From assembly GCA_030568195.1 (NCBI GenBank), contig JAJLTO010000005.1:868001-932000 (forward strand): 64,000 bases of DNA. Reading direction: 5' to 3'. Below, one piece after another: positions 1 to 10,868 of this stretch. How positions within the stretch are numbered: position 1 is the stretch's first letter; each line of letters begins with the position of its first letter. The notes beneath the pieces were generated by a model. That model did not search any database, was not told the origin of the DNA, and saw only the letters and a list, made by a program, of their open reading frames with translations. The DNA is from Dipodascopsis uninucleata var. uninucleata. Lineage: Eukaryota > Ascomycota > Lipomycetes > Lipomycetales > Lipomycetaceae. Position numbers and translations under genes: made by a program.

Positions 1-1398
1 GAAATGTTGGTCCTTAGAAACATTGATGAGATATTCCAGGAGCCTCCTTTTACTGCTACCTTCGAGCTTGGTGGTATGGTTGACGAGTCCATTTTATTGC
101 TGGAGCCTGATATGGAAGTCTACAAAGAGCTCAAGGGTGTAATGATCAAAACTTTCCACGTTCCTCATGATATTGGTTATTTGAACTATTTTTTTAAAGA
201 CATCCATCCTTTGAATCCTGTCTATAATGTCAAAGCAAAGTATCAGCAACTGGAGTATAGCCGATATGTTTTCGGTAATGCTAAAGTTTATAATTATGAA
301 GGTACAATGAAGCCATGGAACTTTTGGATAGATGGCCCAAAAGAATGGCGTGTATCCTTCCATGAAGACATGGTTTATCAATGGCGTCAGATAGAATACT
401 CTATGAAAGAAAAGTTGGGCATGGATACGGATTTACTCGATTGGAGAAAGAGTAGGGGCTCTAAGGACGTCTGTGATGATTATCTTGCCAACAAGGTTGA
501 TATTCCAGAAAAGATCATGGATAAATATTCCGTATTGCTTGCGACTCATTCATTGCGTCGTCAGGCCACACTACCATTTGTTATTAATCAATTTTTGATG
601 TCTCCAAAGGTAGATCGTATCTTCATTGTATGGCATGACAAAACCCAGCCTGTTTCAAAAAATATACGTGAGCTGTTGAAGGAACAGCAAGGTACTGTTA
701 TATTACTCAATCAGACGGTCGACTCATTAAATAACCGATTCAATCCTGTCAAGGAGCTTCGAACAGGTGCTGTATTGATCTCAGACGACGATGTTTGGAC
801 TCCAATCGAAGATATTGATCTTGCATTTGAGGCATGGCAACGGCAGCCTGACTCACTCGTGGGATTTGCACCTCGAGCAGATTGCTATGACATTCCTACA
901 GAGACTCTGAAATATTGCTGGGCTTATCGAATGTCACCTCCTCGATATTCTATAATGCTCACCAAGCTTATGTTTATGGATTCCAATTTTCTATTCTTGT
1001 GGCGATGTGGTATACCAGACAATATCCTAAAGTATGTGGATGACCTCATTAACTGCGAAGATATCGCCATGAACTTTTTGATTTCAGGTGTTACTACTAA
1101 AGCGCCTTTTCATGTTATTTCAGAAGAAGTATACGATTTTGGACTGGAAAACGGTATTTCCTCTAACCCCAACCATTGGAGAGTCCGAGGAGAATGTGTA
1201 CAGAGAATTACGGAGCTTTTTGGGCGTAACACTCTGGTCTCCGTTAAGGGCTCAATGTCTCGATATGCATCAACAGATTTCAAGTCAACTACATGGGAAG
1301 AATTTTTGGACATGATCCGTGAGAAAGAATCCAACGCCCAGGATCTAGAGGTTATGGAAGCGGTGTCAAAGGACGACGAGGTGACTAACAACTGGTAA
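1..1398 (+). CDS. GT8-GT64 fusion glycosyltransferase (5' partial)
   Basis: The frame is open to the left edge, so the N-terminus is outside the window. Numbering from the Met at base 4, residues 1-110 look like the second half of a GT8 (glycogenin-type) domain: NIDEIF near 6, an acidic LEPD patch, YLNYFF near 59 and MKPWNFW near 102. The GT8 metal-binding DXD would lie upstream. Residues 175-430 match a GT64 (exostosin C-terminal/EXTL-type) domain: YSVLLATHS, then a DDD triad at 261-263 that fits nucleotide-sugar/Mn binding. Each family transfers sugars from UDP-sugars; the actual donor and acceptor here are unknown. No membrane segment is visible in the part seen. The C-terminal tail is acidic. 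The two domain assignments come from motifs; that they form one polypeptide is seen directly. Confidence 0.75.
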   Translation, partial: EMLVLRNIDEIFQEPPFTATFELGGMVDESILLLEPDMEVYKELKGVMIKTFHVPHDIGYLNYFFKDIHPLNPVYNVKAKYQQLEYSRYVFGNAKVYNYEGTMKPWNFWIDGPKEWRVSFHEDMVYQWRQIEYSMKEKLGMDTDLLDWRKSRGSKDVCDDYLANKVDIPEKIMDKYSVLLATHSLRRQATLPFVINQFLMSPKVDRIFIVWHDKTQPVSKNIRELLKEQQGTVILLNQTVDSLNNRFNPVKELRTGAVLISDDDVWTPIEDIDLAFEAWQRQPDSLVGFAPRADCYDIPTETLKYCWAYRMSPPRYSIMLTKLMFMDSNFLFLWRCGIPDNILKYVDDLINCEDIAMNFLISGVTTKAPFHVISEEVYDFGLENGISSNPNHWRVRGECVQRITELFGRNTLVSVKGSMSRYASTDFKSTTWEEFLDMIREKESNAQDLEVMEAVSKDDEVTNNW

Positions 1399-3595
1399 GC
1401 ATAGCCAGTTGAAGAATAATGTAGTAATATTTGACAAACTTACGGAGCGACATTGGATAGCGGAGAGGCAGGCAAAAGCCGCTAGGGCGGTTGATTCGCC
1501 GTATTATGTAGAGTAATGCTTTATTTATTAGCAATAGAAATATCATTACGTATGGATGTACATATTATTAGTCATATACATGTATGCATGACTAATATAT
1601 TTCGTTAGCTCATGCATTTATATTTCAGATATATCACAAAAAGTATTTTGTAATAAAACAAGAATATGACTATAAAATTTATTTTAATAGTAAGCACGTA
1701 AAAGACACGTTTATAAGCAGGAGGCCATCGAGCAGGGACAAATGACAGCCGCTGGCAGGACGGCCCGCGCAGCTGATATTTGAATATAGTTTTTTGGGCT
1801 TATGATAAGTCTGATTCGGCCGAAATAAAAATAGCTTTTAAGATCATTAAAAATAGTAGGAAAGGCAGTATTTTTGGCTACTGTACTTTCTATTGTAGTT
1901 CAATCAATGCTTAATTGCTGCGAAGCTGTGTAGGATCACCGAGCAGTCGTTGATCAATATGTAGATCACGGTCCCAAACATCTAAGATCTGTTTCCCAAC
2001 GCACGCCGCTCACGACGTGTGTGCATCGCTGCAGAAGCGAGAATACCAAATGTGCTAAATTGACGAATATGCTTTCGACTTGAAAATTCCAAGAAATACG
2101 CTGGACTTGACTACCACAATATGGAGGAGAGAAGGGTTCCAGCGGAAATCACATGGCGAAGAATGCTAATTATAACTTACGAACAATGTTTGATGACGAA
2201 CGCTACATAGAGTCAGGGCCCCAAACTCTGCTGTAGTGTGCTATTTGTGTCAGCTATCCACCATGTACAAACCGCATCTCTGCCACGGTTCGTCTCGGCT
2301 TCGCAAACAAAATAATGATATATGTTATCTGGCACCTATTGACTCCATAGAGCGAGTCTAGTAAGCAGAAGCAGCTTTACACGACTTGGCAGAGAGACCG
2401 TAAAATTAGAGTAGCTTGATAGGCTTTCTGTGTCCATCTGTGTATGGCTGATATGTGGCGTAGTCTCTTACCGAACAAGTATGATGAACAGCCTACTGCG
2501 TCAACCGAATGAGCTGTGGCTGTGGTATGGCTTAATGAACGATGGCTTGGCAGTGAACAACAGCAAATAGCAATGAGTTACGTCGTACCGCGCATGTGTG
2601 TGGCTAATACACCCTTCATATTTCATAAAACTCGCACATTTTGTGTATAAATTATTGCACTAACGCACGCTAACAACTTAATATACTGTACTTAATTAAT
2701 CCGCGACACAAACAACGTTACCGCTTCTAGCGAATGTCGTATCTTACGTGGATAAGTCTCTCTTGAGACGCAACTTGTCGGCTACTACCAGCTTCTAGAC
2801 TATCGTTTGCCAAGGGTGTCCGCGAAGGTCGGCAATACTAATGAAAGAGCAAACGAAGAAGAGCGTCTGGCCAAGAAATGCAACTGGCCAAGAAACGCAG
2901 CTATCAGCTGCATATGCACAGATGAAAGGGGTGATGGAGAGGCATATTTGACTGTTTTCACCCTTCGTAAATTATCATTATGAAACTACCAAGAAAAAAT
3001 AACGCTGACGTAGATCATTAAATGTGAAGGCAGAATAGAACTTCGCCCACAAAAAAGGTGCTAAGCCTGTACAGCCTGTATTTTCCTCTTTATTCTCCTA
3101 AGAAACATGCTGACAGTTATTTTCTTATCTCCTACAGTGCTGTTTTATATTTAGATACATCTATAGAAGTTCAGTTGGTCATATTGTTCTCATCAGCTGT
3201 GGAAAAAAAATCTTAAAGAGAGCAGGGACTAGCTGCAACACGTCAGCTTTTCATATAAATATATTATTATACTCTCACATCAAAGCTTCAAAGGAGTCTT
3301 CACGCCTGCTTACTCATTAACACTCAAATCTTTTCACTTCTCTTGTCAAGAAACTCCGCTCACCTCTGGCTGTTTCTTCAAAGCACATTTCATCGTCAAA
3401 GCCATCGCCGTGAGTTAGTCTCGCGTAAGCTTTATTTCATCAAAAGATTTTACCTTAGAGGTCTTGGTTAGCATTTTTCATTCCTGGCGAAGCCTAGTTT
3501 TACACAATACTCCTTGAGTCCGTTCTGCGAGCATTACAATTGAAGTTCACGAATAATTCGAAAATAGTGAAAGTATTTTAGATAAGCTTAGAAAT
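1399..3595. other. Long intergenic region upstream of the protease gene
   Basis: No convincing ORF, tRNA or mobile element is seen in these 2.2 kb. It probably holds the 3' UTR of the glycosyltransferase and the promoter of the aspartic protease. A TATAAA lies at 3254-3259, about 340 bp before the protease ATG. A 17-nt tandem duplication sits at 2867-2900. Confidence 0.6.
2867..2900. repeat. 17-bp tandem duplication
   Basis: Two adjacent copies, 2867-2883 and 2884-2900, both begin CTGGCCAAGAAA and differ at two positions. It lies in non-coding DNA about 0.7 kb upstream of the aspartic protease start. Confidence 0.8.
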
Positions 3596-5065
3596 ATGAA
3601 GTTGAGTTTATTATCCTCGGGCATTCTGTTCGCCATTTTATCGTCGAGCGTCAGTGCCTCACCTTTATTAGAAAAAAAGCAAGACACGGCGTCTTCTACT
3701 GGTTATGTAAAAATACCAATTCAATCCAAGTATACACAAGAGGAGCGAGCTTCCAAGTTCTTTCAGTCGCGACGGCACCTGCGGCTGATGAAGCGAGATT
3801 CTGATGATACTACAAACTCAACTGCTCAGCTTGAGCTTTACAATAACTGGTCTTATGGTGCCTATATGGCAAACATTACTATTGGTTCACCAGGTCAAAG
3901 CGTATCAGTGCAGTTAGATACAGGCTCCTCAGATCTTTGGGTTCAGAGCTCATCGAACCCGACTTGCATGAGCAGCTCGACTGCCTGTGCATTAACAAAG
4001 ACGTTCAATCCAAGTGACTCTTCCTCTTTTAAATCTATCTCGGAAGATTTTCAAATTCAGTATCAGGATGGTACCTACGCCCTTGGTGAATACATTGAAG
4101 ACACTGTGACATTTGGTGACATCTCAATTGTTAGCCTTCAGCTGGGGTTAGCTGAAAATGCTACGTCAGATATCGGAGTTTTTGGAATTGGTTTTACGGC
4201 TAATGAGGCAGCTTCGACCAAGTACAAAAATTTCCCAGCGCGTTTAGTTGACGACGGCATTATTGCTGTGAATGCGTACTCTTTGTGGCTAGATGATACA
4301 GATTCAGTTTACGGAAATATTCTTTTTGGTGGTGTCGATTTAAAGAAGTTTACTGGTGACCTTATGACTGTCGATTTAGTGGCTCCTTCTTATGGCCGCT
4401 CTTACACCGAATTGTCACTTTCTTTGACTGCAGTAGAATTCACAAAGGCCAATTCGAGCGCGAACTCTACTTCTTCCATATATTCATCGTCTGCTGGGAT
4501 TACAACTGTTCTTGACTCTGGTACTACTTTCGGTGTTTTACCATCTTCCATCGTTAAATCGATCGCCAGTGACCTTGGCACATCGGGATATGATGAGGAT
4601 TATGGTATTTACATTGTGGACTGCTCAATGCAGTCGTCTGATGATACTGTTGATTTCACATTTGGAGGCAGTGCAACTATAAAAGTTCCTGCAAGACAGA
4701 TAATTGCAACAGTTGAACAATGGTCAGATGGCAACGATGTGTGCGCTCTTGGACTCACACCTTCATCTGATTCTGCAGATAGCGGTGATGTGATCTCGTC
4801 TGGTGAAGTATACCTTCTCGGTGATGCATTTTTACGAGGCGCCTACGTTGTGTATGATCTTGACAATAAGGAAATTTCTCTAGCGCAGGCTGTATACAAT
4901 GCAGATTCAGAAAGTAAAATCGTTGCTCTTAACTCCACAGGTGTTTCTGGTTTCGCTGGTGAAGGAACTTCTACTTCGTCTGCGACTTCTTTCGCAGTCT
5001 CGTCAAAGCCAGCTCTTGCTTTGATCGTCGTTAGTGTTGTCAGCGTTCTTGTGACCATCATGTAA
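3596..5065 (+). CDS. GPI-anchored aspartic protease (yapsin/candidapepsin family, A1)
   Basis: Intronless, 489 aa. An N-terminal signal peptide (residues 1 to about 21) is followed by a propeptide ending in a Kex2-type Lys-Arg at 66-67. The two catalytic motifs are DTGSSDLWV (Asp108) and DSGTTFGVLP (Asp307). The C-terminus is Ser/Thr-rich and ends in a hydrophobic stretch (PALALIVVSVVSVLV), the layout of a GPI signal. The protein should therefore sit at the plasma membrane or cell wall and process or shed surface proteins, as yapsins do. The yapsin disulphide loop after the first Asp is short here, with a Cys pair near 124 and 131. Several N-glycosylation sequons are present. It has a long upstream region of its own, which hints at regulated expression. 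The family is certain; orthology to a particular yapsin is not. Confidence 0.93.
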   Translation: MKLSLLSSGILFAILSSSVSASPLLEKKQDTASSTGYVKIPIQSKYTQEERASKFFQSRRHLRLMKRDSDDTTNSTAQLELYNNWSYGAYMANITIGSPGQSVSVQLDTGSSDLWVQSSSNPTCMSSSTACALTKTFNPSDSSSFKSISEDFQIQYQDGTYALGEYIEDTVTFGDISIVSLQLGLAENATSDIGVFGIGFTANEAASTKYKNFPARLVDDGIIAVNAYSLWLDDTDSVYGNILFGGVDLKKFTGDLMTVDLVAPSYGRSYTELSLSLTAVEFTKANSSANSTSSIYSSSAGITTVLDSGTTFGVLPSSIVKSIASDLGTSGYDEDYGIYIVDCSMQSSDDTVDFTFGGSATIKVPARQIIATVEQWSDGNDVCALGLTPSSDSADSGDVISSGEVYLLGDAFLRGAYVVYDLDNKEISLAQAVYNADSESKIVALNSTGVSGFAGEGTSTSSATSFAVSSKPALALIVVSVVSVLVTIM

Positions 5066-5355
5066 AGAATTGATGCATTGAATTTATTTGTAGTGTGTTG
5101 CATTGAAAATTAGTTTTGTCCGGGTTTTAAGACATTATGCTTTGATTTGTGTGATTGAGCTTGTAGAGCTTACTCTTTTATTTCTTGAAGTATTTTGCAC
5201 AATGGTATTAATAGGTAAATAAAGAAAGATATCAAATGTATTTTATATACAAGTTCATATTTATATCTACTGCTTTGTAGCGTTTGTAATGCTAAAGACA
5301 GAATGATTAGTACATTTCGGGATCAATAATTCTCAAACTTCATGAGTTCTCGTAC

Positions 5356-5898
5356 TTACAATTCAACAATCTTGATATTTGTGTCTAAAAATCGGTTAAC
5401 GCAATTAGACTAAATCAAGGTAATGTAGTTAGTATATCATTCGTCAATGTGCAAACACGTTTATGAGTTTCGAATCATACCAAGCCTATAAAAAATCTCT
5501 AGTTAGCTCTTGTGTCTTTCCATTACTTATTATTCAACAGCCATCGCTAATTACAAAGAAAAGAAAAGAATACTGTAACTTACAGGCAGCTTCCTGGCTA
5601 TCGACCGTACCATATGTAATATCGCTCTTAACGCACTTCTTGAAGCATAGGTCGGTAAAGGTGTGAATTCCTAGCCAAACATCGTGTCAGCATATATGTA
5701 GCAAGAAAATTATGGCCACCAAATACCTGCGTCGCATTATCACATAAAATTCTTTATACGATGACTCCTTGACATAATCTAATGTTACATACCATTTTGT
5801 AATTTCGACTTAGAGCTCTCTTGCTCGATGAACTTGGCGAGCTCTTCCCTAGCAGCCGGATCCAAATTGGCAAGCTGCTTCGAATCAATTTCCGACAT
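5356..5898 (-). CDS. TIM8: Mitochondrial intermembrane-space chaperone Tim8, with a 5-nt microexon
   Basis: Hand-built model of 83 aa: exons 5898-5793, 5670-5584, 5485-5481 and 5409-5356. The total is 252 nt and in frame. The protein starts MSEIDSKQLANLDPAAREEL and carries the twin CX3C motif of small Tim proteins, CFKKC then CLSNC, followed by VNRFLDTNIKIV, closely matching yeast Tim8. Tim8-Tim13 hexamers escort hydrophobic precursors across the intermembrane space to TIM22. The second CX3C can only be read if a 5-nt exon (GCTTG) is spliced in: skipping it gives an immediate stop. Donors are GTATGT, GTAAGT and GTATGA, acceptors CTAG, ATAG and TTAG, and a TACTAAC-like branch site precedes the last exon. 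It converges on the protease gene. Confidence 0.9.
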
Positions 5899-6987
5899 TA
5901 TAGATTTTTGATATTATAATTCTCTATATAAATATCAACCGAATAAATTCCTTAAAAAGATAAGCTATAGACAAGCCAGTAATGATCCTGATAACACTTT
6001 TTGATTCTTAATGCTGATTCCGCAAAAAATCTCATTGTACCTCAGAAAAATAAAAATTCAACTCGAGGGTCTGAGGTAGGGTTATAAATTCGAGGGGTTT
6101 GTACATTAGTGCTTGTTCTTATACCATTAGCCATGAGGATACTTTGAAGAGCTTGCTTCCTATTAGATCCGTAAAAGGTCTGAAAATCGTTTTCAGAGCA
6201 CTCTACGTTTAATATTAGCACCGATTGACAAATACCTAGATCTATAAGGTGTGGATCTGAAATTTGAAGTTGTAGATTGCGTTTTGTATAACGATTTGCA
6301 GTCAAGTCTTCCGTTCAAATCCATCAAGCAAACGTGGGAGCCGAATGATTAAAACAGTTAATTGATCCTTTGCTCGACAATATTGGAACGGCTAGGCGCT
6401 GCTCGTTAAAAGCACAGAAGATCCAAATAATTATAGAATAAGCAGATATATTTCAGTTTATTATATAAATTTAGAGCTAGTATATTGAATAAAGATATAA
6501 TCACTCTACGTGTGCATTGTCTGCAACCAAATCACTAATTTTTTAACTTTGGGAAGCAGCTAAAATGCTACTAATGATTTTGCCAAACAGCTCAAGACAA
6601 ACCATATAAACACTAATTTCATTTTATTTTTACATAGTAGATGCACACACTCTATACACAAAATCAATACACATAACAAAACAAAACAAACAAAGATCTC
6701 TTCCTTGGTCTTTTTTTAAAAGTAGAATCACTGCTATTATAGGTAGAATGACTTATTTGATCCATAAAAGGAGCGAAACTAAAAAAAATTTACTCATTTT
6801 GCTCTTACATCCCCTTGTGGATACGCTACGCTACCTCCCGTTCGCCGGGAACTTAAGATACAATTTCAAATATATGCTATATGATTCATGTCCAAGACCA
6901 TACTAAGCCCAACATTTGTATATAGAATAGTTCGCTTGTCATTGTCGTAAATTTCTGTCCTGCAGACTATACACGCTGCCATCCAAT
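5899..6987. other. Intergenic region, TIM8 promoter and 3' side of the SDR gene
   Basis: This should hold the TIM8 promoter, since TIM8 reads leftward, and the 3' flank of the SDR gene. A minus-strand ORF at 6042-6305 matches no family I recognise and is not called. Nothing else is supported. Confidence 0.5.
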
Positions 6988-7821
6988 TTAAGGAGCACAG
7001 TAGCCACCATCAACAATGAGATCAGCTCCAGTAGTGTAAGTAGATGCATCACAGGCAAAGTACAAGTAGGCACCAACAAGCTCTTTTGGAGAACCCTCAC
7101 GTCCCATAGGAATCAACTTCCACCATTTCTCCTTTGTCTCAGCTGGAACAAAGTCAGAAATTTCAGTGATAATATAACCCGGTGAAACAGTGTTGACACG
7201 TCCAAAGCCAGCCCATTCGACAGCGAGAGAGCGCGAAAAGTGTAATAAAGCAGCTTTGGCGGCATTATAGCATGCCTGCATCTGAGGAATGTTTACAATA
7301 TGGCCACTCATAGAAGCAGTAAAAACTAAAGAACCATGGCCCTGCTTCTTGAATATCTGACCAGTGTACTTAGCAGTGTAGTACGCACCATTAAGATCAA
7401 TGTCAATGACTTTGTTCCAGTGGTCATTGTCTGGCTGATCAATCATTGGACCGGCAATCCATGGAATACCAGCATTGGCAATCTGGATATCAAGTCCCCC
7501 AAAGTCAGAGTAAATCTGCTTAATCGTAGCTTCGACGTCTTCGGCGCTAGTAATCGCGCACTTGTAGGCCTTACACTTAACACCAAACTGACTGGCAATT
7601 TCCTCGGCCTTCTCAATGGCAGATGTATTGCCGTTATACCAGATAGCGACATCGGCACCAGCCTGTGCAAAGCCCCTGGCAACTTCAAGGCCAATGCCAG
7701 AGGAGGAGCCTGTGATAGAAGCAACTTTACCCTTCAAAGAGAACATGTCTAAGATGCTGCCATCGAGTTTGGGCTGGGGCTGGGGCAAAGGCGACAATCC
7801 AGTAGCGTGAGTCTGTGCCAT
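6988..7821 (-). CDS. NADPH-dependent short-chain dehydrogenase (sorbose reductase/mannitol dehydrogenase type)
   Basis: Classical SDR of 277 aa, intronless. I start at the Met at 7821 (MAQTHATG) because the 7 codons upstream of it are unlike the family. The cofactor motif TGSSSGIG is at 37-44, the structural NAG at 116-118, catalytic Asn144, Ser172, Tyr185 and Lys189 (YNAAK). The proline-rich N-terminus and the [14 protein letters not shown] opening are typical of fungal NADP(H)-dependent ketose/polyol reductases such as Sou1 and mannitol 2-dehydrogenase, which interconvert sorbose or fructose with hexitols in the cytosol. Exact substrate cannot be read from sequence. It diverges from the serine dehydratase gene across about 1.8 kb of non-coding DNA. 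Confidence 0.93.
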   Translation of the reverse strand: MAQTHATGLSPLPQPQPKLDGSILDMFSLKGKVASITGSSSGIGLEVARGFAQAGADVAIWYNGNTSAIEKAEEIASQFGVKCKAYKCAITSAEDVEATIKQIYSDFGGLDIQIANAGIPWIAGPMIDQPDNDHWNKVIDIDLNGAYYTAKYTGQIFKKQGHGSLVFTASMSGHIVNIPQMQACYNAAKAALLHFSRSLAVEWAGFGRVNTVSPGYIITEISDFVPAETKEKWWKLIPMGREGSPKELVGAYLYFACDASTYTTGADLIVDGGYCAP

Positions 7822-9662
7822 ATTTGATTCAACTAAGAACACTTCTATATACCAGCAAATACTTTTAACGATTTCAGAGTCTCTGTCAAAGACTAAGATA
7901 TAATAATTGTATGTAAGAGATATCTAGCGATCTGCGCAAGCGGAAAAAAGATGTAGCAGGATTTTCCGGCCATATTTATATTATCATTTACTTCTATAAT
8001 CGCTCCTTCGCGTATACGAGATTTCCTCTATTTGAATTATGTTATCGTTTAGTAAGCTACAGTATCTAGCGATTTCTTCTGGTATCCTCCTCGGGTAGCG
8101 CGGGGCGCCACACGCTATACCGTTTATCTGCGGTTTATTTTGTAACCAGAATAGATTCCGCGTCTATTCTGGTGCATCTAAAACTTATTCAATCCCACCT
8201 GGATTAAGGTTTTATCCAGCAACGCATATAATGTTTCAGTATAGGAATAGCGATTCTTATTTATTCTCTGGTGTGCCGCAGAAGCTAAGCAAACTGTTTG
8301 TAATTCTTTAATAAGCGCAATCACCGCTGACGGTACTAGTCCAGTTTTGTAGTTAAAGTTTAATCATTAATACAAGAAGCGTAGCGTACCCCTATCTTCA
8401 TGTTAGAAGCCACTAGCAAAGCGGCCAGTAAACGCAAAGCGACAAGGTCGGCGGTAGGAGCTGAACGCTGTGGTTGCAAGGCTGCATCGCACACGACCTG
8501 CATACAGGACTGAAAGAGGGGTCAGACGCGCAGGAGGGAGAGAGCGCCAAAAGCTGTCAGGCACAGCAATGTTCGGCACCTGTTCGGTATCTATTCAGCA
8601 ATCTATCACCATGCTGTTGCTTTAGGATAGATGTCCGCTAGCATAACTTTGCAGCATCAAGCAGCAAGCAGGAAGATATGCTCACAAATTTATGCCGTAG
8701 CAGACTTTTGAGGTACCGAACTAGTACCTGCTTTGCCGTCTGTTATTTAAACTTATTTTGCTACTGTTATTGTTATTCTTGTGTAGACAGTTGACTTGGG
8801 TCGCTTCAATTAAAAAAATAAACGTGGAAATGGGTAGGTGGTTGCTACACACACACAGCGCACAATGACGCCATTATCCCTTCCTCGAAGTTCTGTTTTG
8901 CTGGCAAAGCAGGTATGCCTCTCGATTGCCTCCTGGATGCTGCTCGTATGCACATTTAACTAGATAGCAGCGACTCTGGCTTGCCTAGACGTATATGTCA
9001 ATGCGTCCGTAGATACTGATATAGAGCTGGACAATGAGAACCTCTTGAGTGCGGAATTATTGCCCTTTTTCGTTCCCGTTGTGCCGTGCGATAGAGGAAA
9101 GTGGGATTCTGCTGAATACCCCACTTGCACCTGCTCAATTTGGCATATGCCATTATATTGACGTGCATATTCGCGCTTTTGCAAAAACAGTAATAGTTAG
9201 TCTAATTATGATGTCGCACAGGAACTATCTGCGTTCTCATTTCGCTATTTGTCCTCTAGTAGTGTACATGCAGGCTTTTGAATAACCGGCATCTGCCACC
9301 ACTGGCATAGCAATTACCGAGCTACTGAGTCTGGTAATTTAGAACTGCTTGCAAAATCTCTTACGTAACCATATGCATCCTGCTCCTTCTACAGAATTCA
9401 CGGTTCTATTTAACTACTGTCGCAGAGCCTATCGCAGAACGCTCGCTGGCAGTCGTACTCTGCTGTAGAATATCAGAAATTTTTAAGTCCGCGGGGTTTG
9501 CTGCCGAGGGTGTTAAACATAAATAGGCCGTGCCTGCTACAATGATACTATTACCAGTGATTACCTGGAAAACAGTAAAACGTCTTCCAAAACAAATTCA
9601 AAACTAAAATCATAGTAACTAACTGGTGTCCGTTTATTTATCTGAATGCAAACGGCTCTAAT
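7822..9662. other. Long divergent intergenic region (SDR / serine dehydratase)
   Basis: A 1.8 kb promoter-like region between two divergently transcribed metabolic genes. It contains a strong hairpin at 8145-8173. Short ORFs at 8960-9184 and 9049-9285 have no family signature. A short start-like segment at 8864-8931 (ATG followed by 16 codons and GTATGC) does not connect in frame to anything recognised. Confidence 0.5.
8145..8173. repeat. Perfect 11-bp inverted repeat with 7-nt loop
   Basis: Arms 8145-8155 (ACCAGAATAGA) and 8163-8173 (TCTATTCTGGT) are exact reverse complements around a TTCCGCG loop. It lies about 0.3 kb upstream of the SDR start. It could be a dyad protein-binding site or an RNA hairpin; no family-specific terminator or tRNA features are present. 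Confidence 0.85.
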
Positions 9663-10855
9663 ATGAAAAAAGCATACATAGAAACGCCCTTAATTCATTC
9701 TGTACCGCTATCAAATATAGTGAGTTGGTAGGTGGTCGATGTCTATCGTGTGTTATTAGCTTTTATCACACTACTAATTGGGGTCTTTCCGTTTCAGTAC
9801 GGTCCTTTTAAAGCTTGAACTACTACAACCATCGGGATCGTTTAAATCTAGGTACGCTCTCTACGCAGGGTCTCTGTACCCATCTGACTCAGAGATCAAT
9901 GACGATGTGCTGACGTATATTTACTGCTTTTTGATGCAGAGGTCTAGGAAATTTAGTTGAAAAAACATACGAGCCGGGTATTCACTACTTCTCATCGTCA
10001 GGAGGAAATGCGGGCCTTGCTGCCGCTTGCGCAGCCCAGCGGCTTGGATGCCAGTGTACAGTGGTCGTACCAGAGTCGGTAGCTCCTCACGTAGCAGCGA
10101 TGTTAACTAACAGGTATAAAGCTTCTGTAGTTCTGCACGGAAAGCAGTGGAAAGAGGCAGACGATCATGTCAAGAAACTGATGAAAGATTACCCACTGAA
10201 GGCCCAGTACTGTGCGCCTTTTGATGACCCACTGATATGGGAAGGCAATTCAACTATAGTTGACGAGATCGTAAGTCAGCTTGATGAACAAGGTTATGAT
10301 CGCTCTAAGTTGGCGGCTGTCTCATGCTCTGTCGGCGGCGGTGGCCTTTTCAATGGCATCGTTATGGGTCTTAGACGTCACTACGGGGACGCATCATCAA
10401 CACCTGTTGCTGTGACTGTAGAGACTGATGGGACTAGCTCATTAGCGCAATCAGTTGCTGAACAGAAGCTTGTGACGCTTTCTAAAATAGAGAGTATCGC
10501 ATCTTCTCTAGGAGCAAGTAGGGTGGCTACGCAAACATTTGAGAATGCCATGTCTTATCCTACCTTGCCAGTTGTGGTTTCTGATGTAGATGCTTGCCGA
10601 GCATGCCTGGCGCTGTTGAATGACCACAAGCTCTTTGTAGAATATGCTTGCGGCGCAAGTCTGGCGCCATGGTATGGAGGTCTAGAATCACTCAAAGAAT
10701 CACTTAAACTTACGAGCGACAGCATTGTCGTCATTGTAGTCTGCGGAGGTGAATATGACTTTTATTTACGATTTAGTTATTTGAAACTAACAGATATAGG
10801 GAGCACTGTAACATTGGATTCTATGATAAATTACAAGCAAAAGATGGGAATCTAA
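9663..10855 (+). CDS. CHA1: L-serine/threonine dehydratase, PLP-dependent (CHA1/SDS type)
   Basis: Model of 327 aa with exons 9663-9727, 9798-9851, 9940-10748 and 10800-10855 (984 nt, in frame). The start is fixed by MKKAYIETPLIHSVPLS, the usual N-terminal ETPL motif. The PLP lysine is Lys38 in PSGSFKSRG, the Asn loop is SSGGNAGLAAA, the PLP-phosphate loop is SVGGGGLFNG, and the C-terminal VVCGGSTVTL matches the family. The enzyme deaminates serine or threonine to pyruvate or 2-oxobutyrate for nitrogen use. The last intron (51 nt) has no stop and a length divisible by three, so retention would give a 344-aa form with 17 extra residues after CGG. Serine versus threonine preference is not visible. 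Confidence 0.9.
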
Positions 10856-10868
10856 AAGATTACATTTA

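Noticed and set aside
6042-6305. Minus-strand ORF of 87 codons between TIM8 and the SDR gene
   Set aside because: No recognised family, no clear splice-linked extension, and the alternative reading with a 33-nt intron is shorter than any other intron here.
8864-8931. Start-like exon (ATG, 16 codons, GTATGC) as the first exon of serine dehydratase
   Set aside because: Its phase does not fit the next exon, the intron would be about 870 nt, and the segment at 9663-9727 gives the conserved ETPL motif with correct phase.
10749-10799. Reading straight through to the serine dehydratase stop (continuous ORF)
   Set aside because: The family has CGGS(A/T)V directly after this turn; removing the 51-nt GT-AG intron with a CTAAC branch site restores it.
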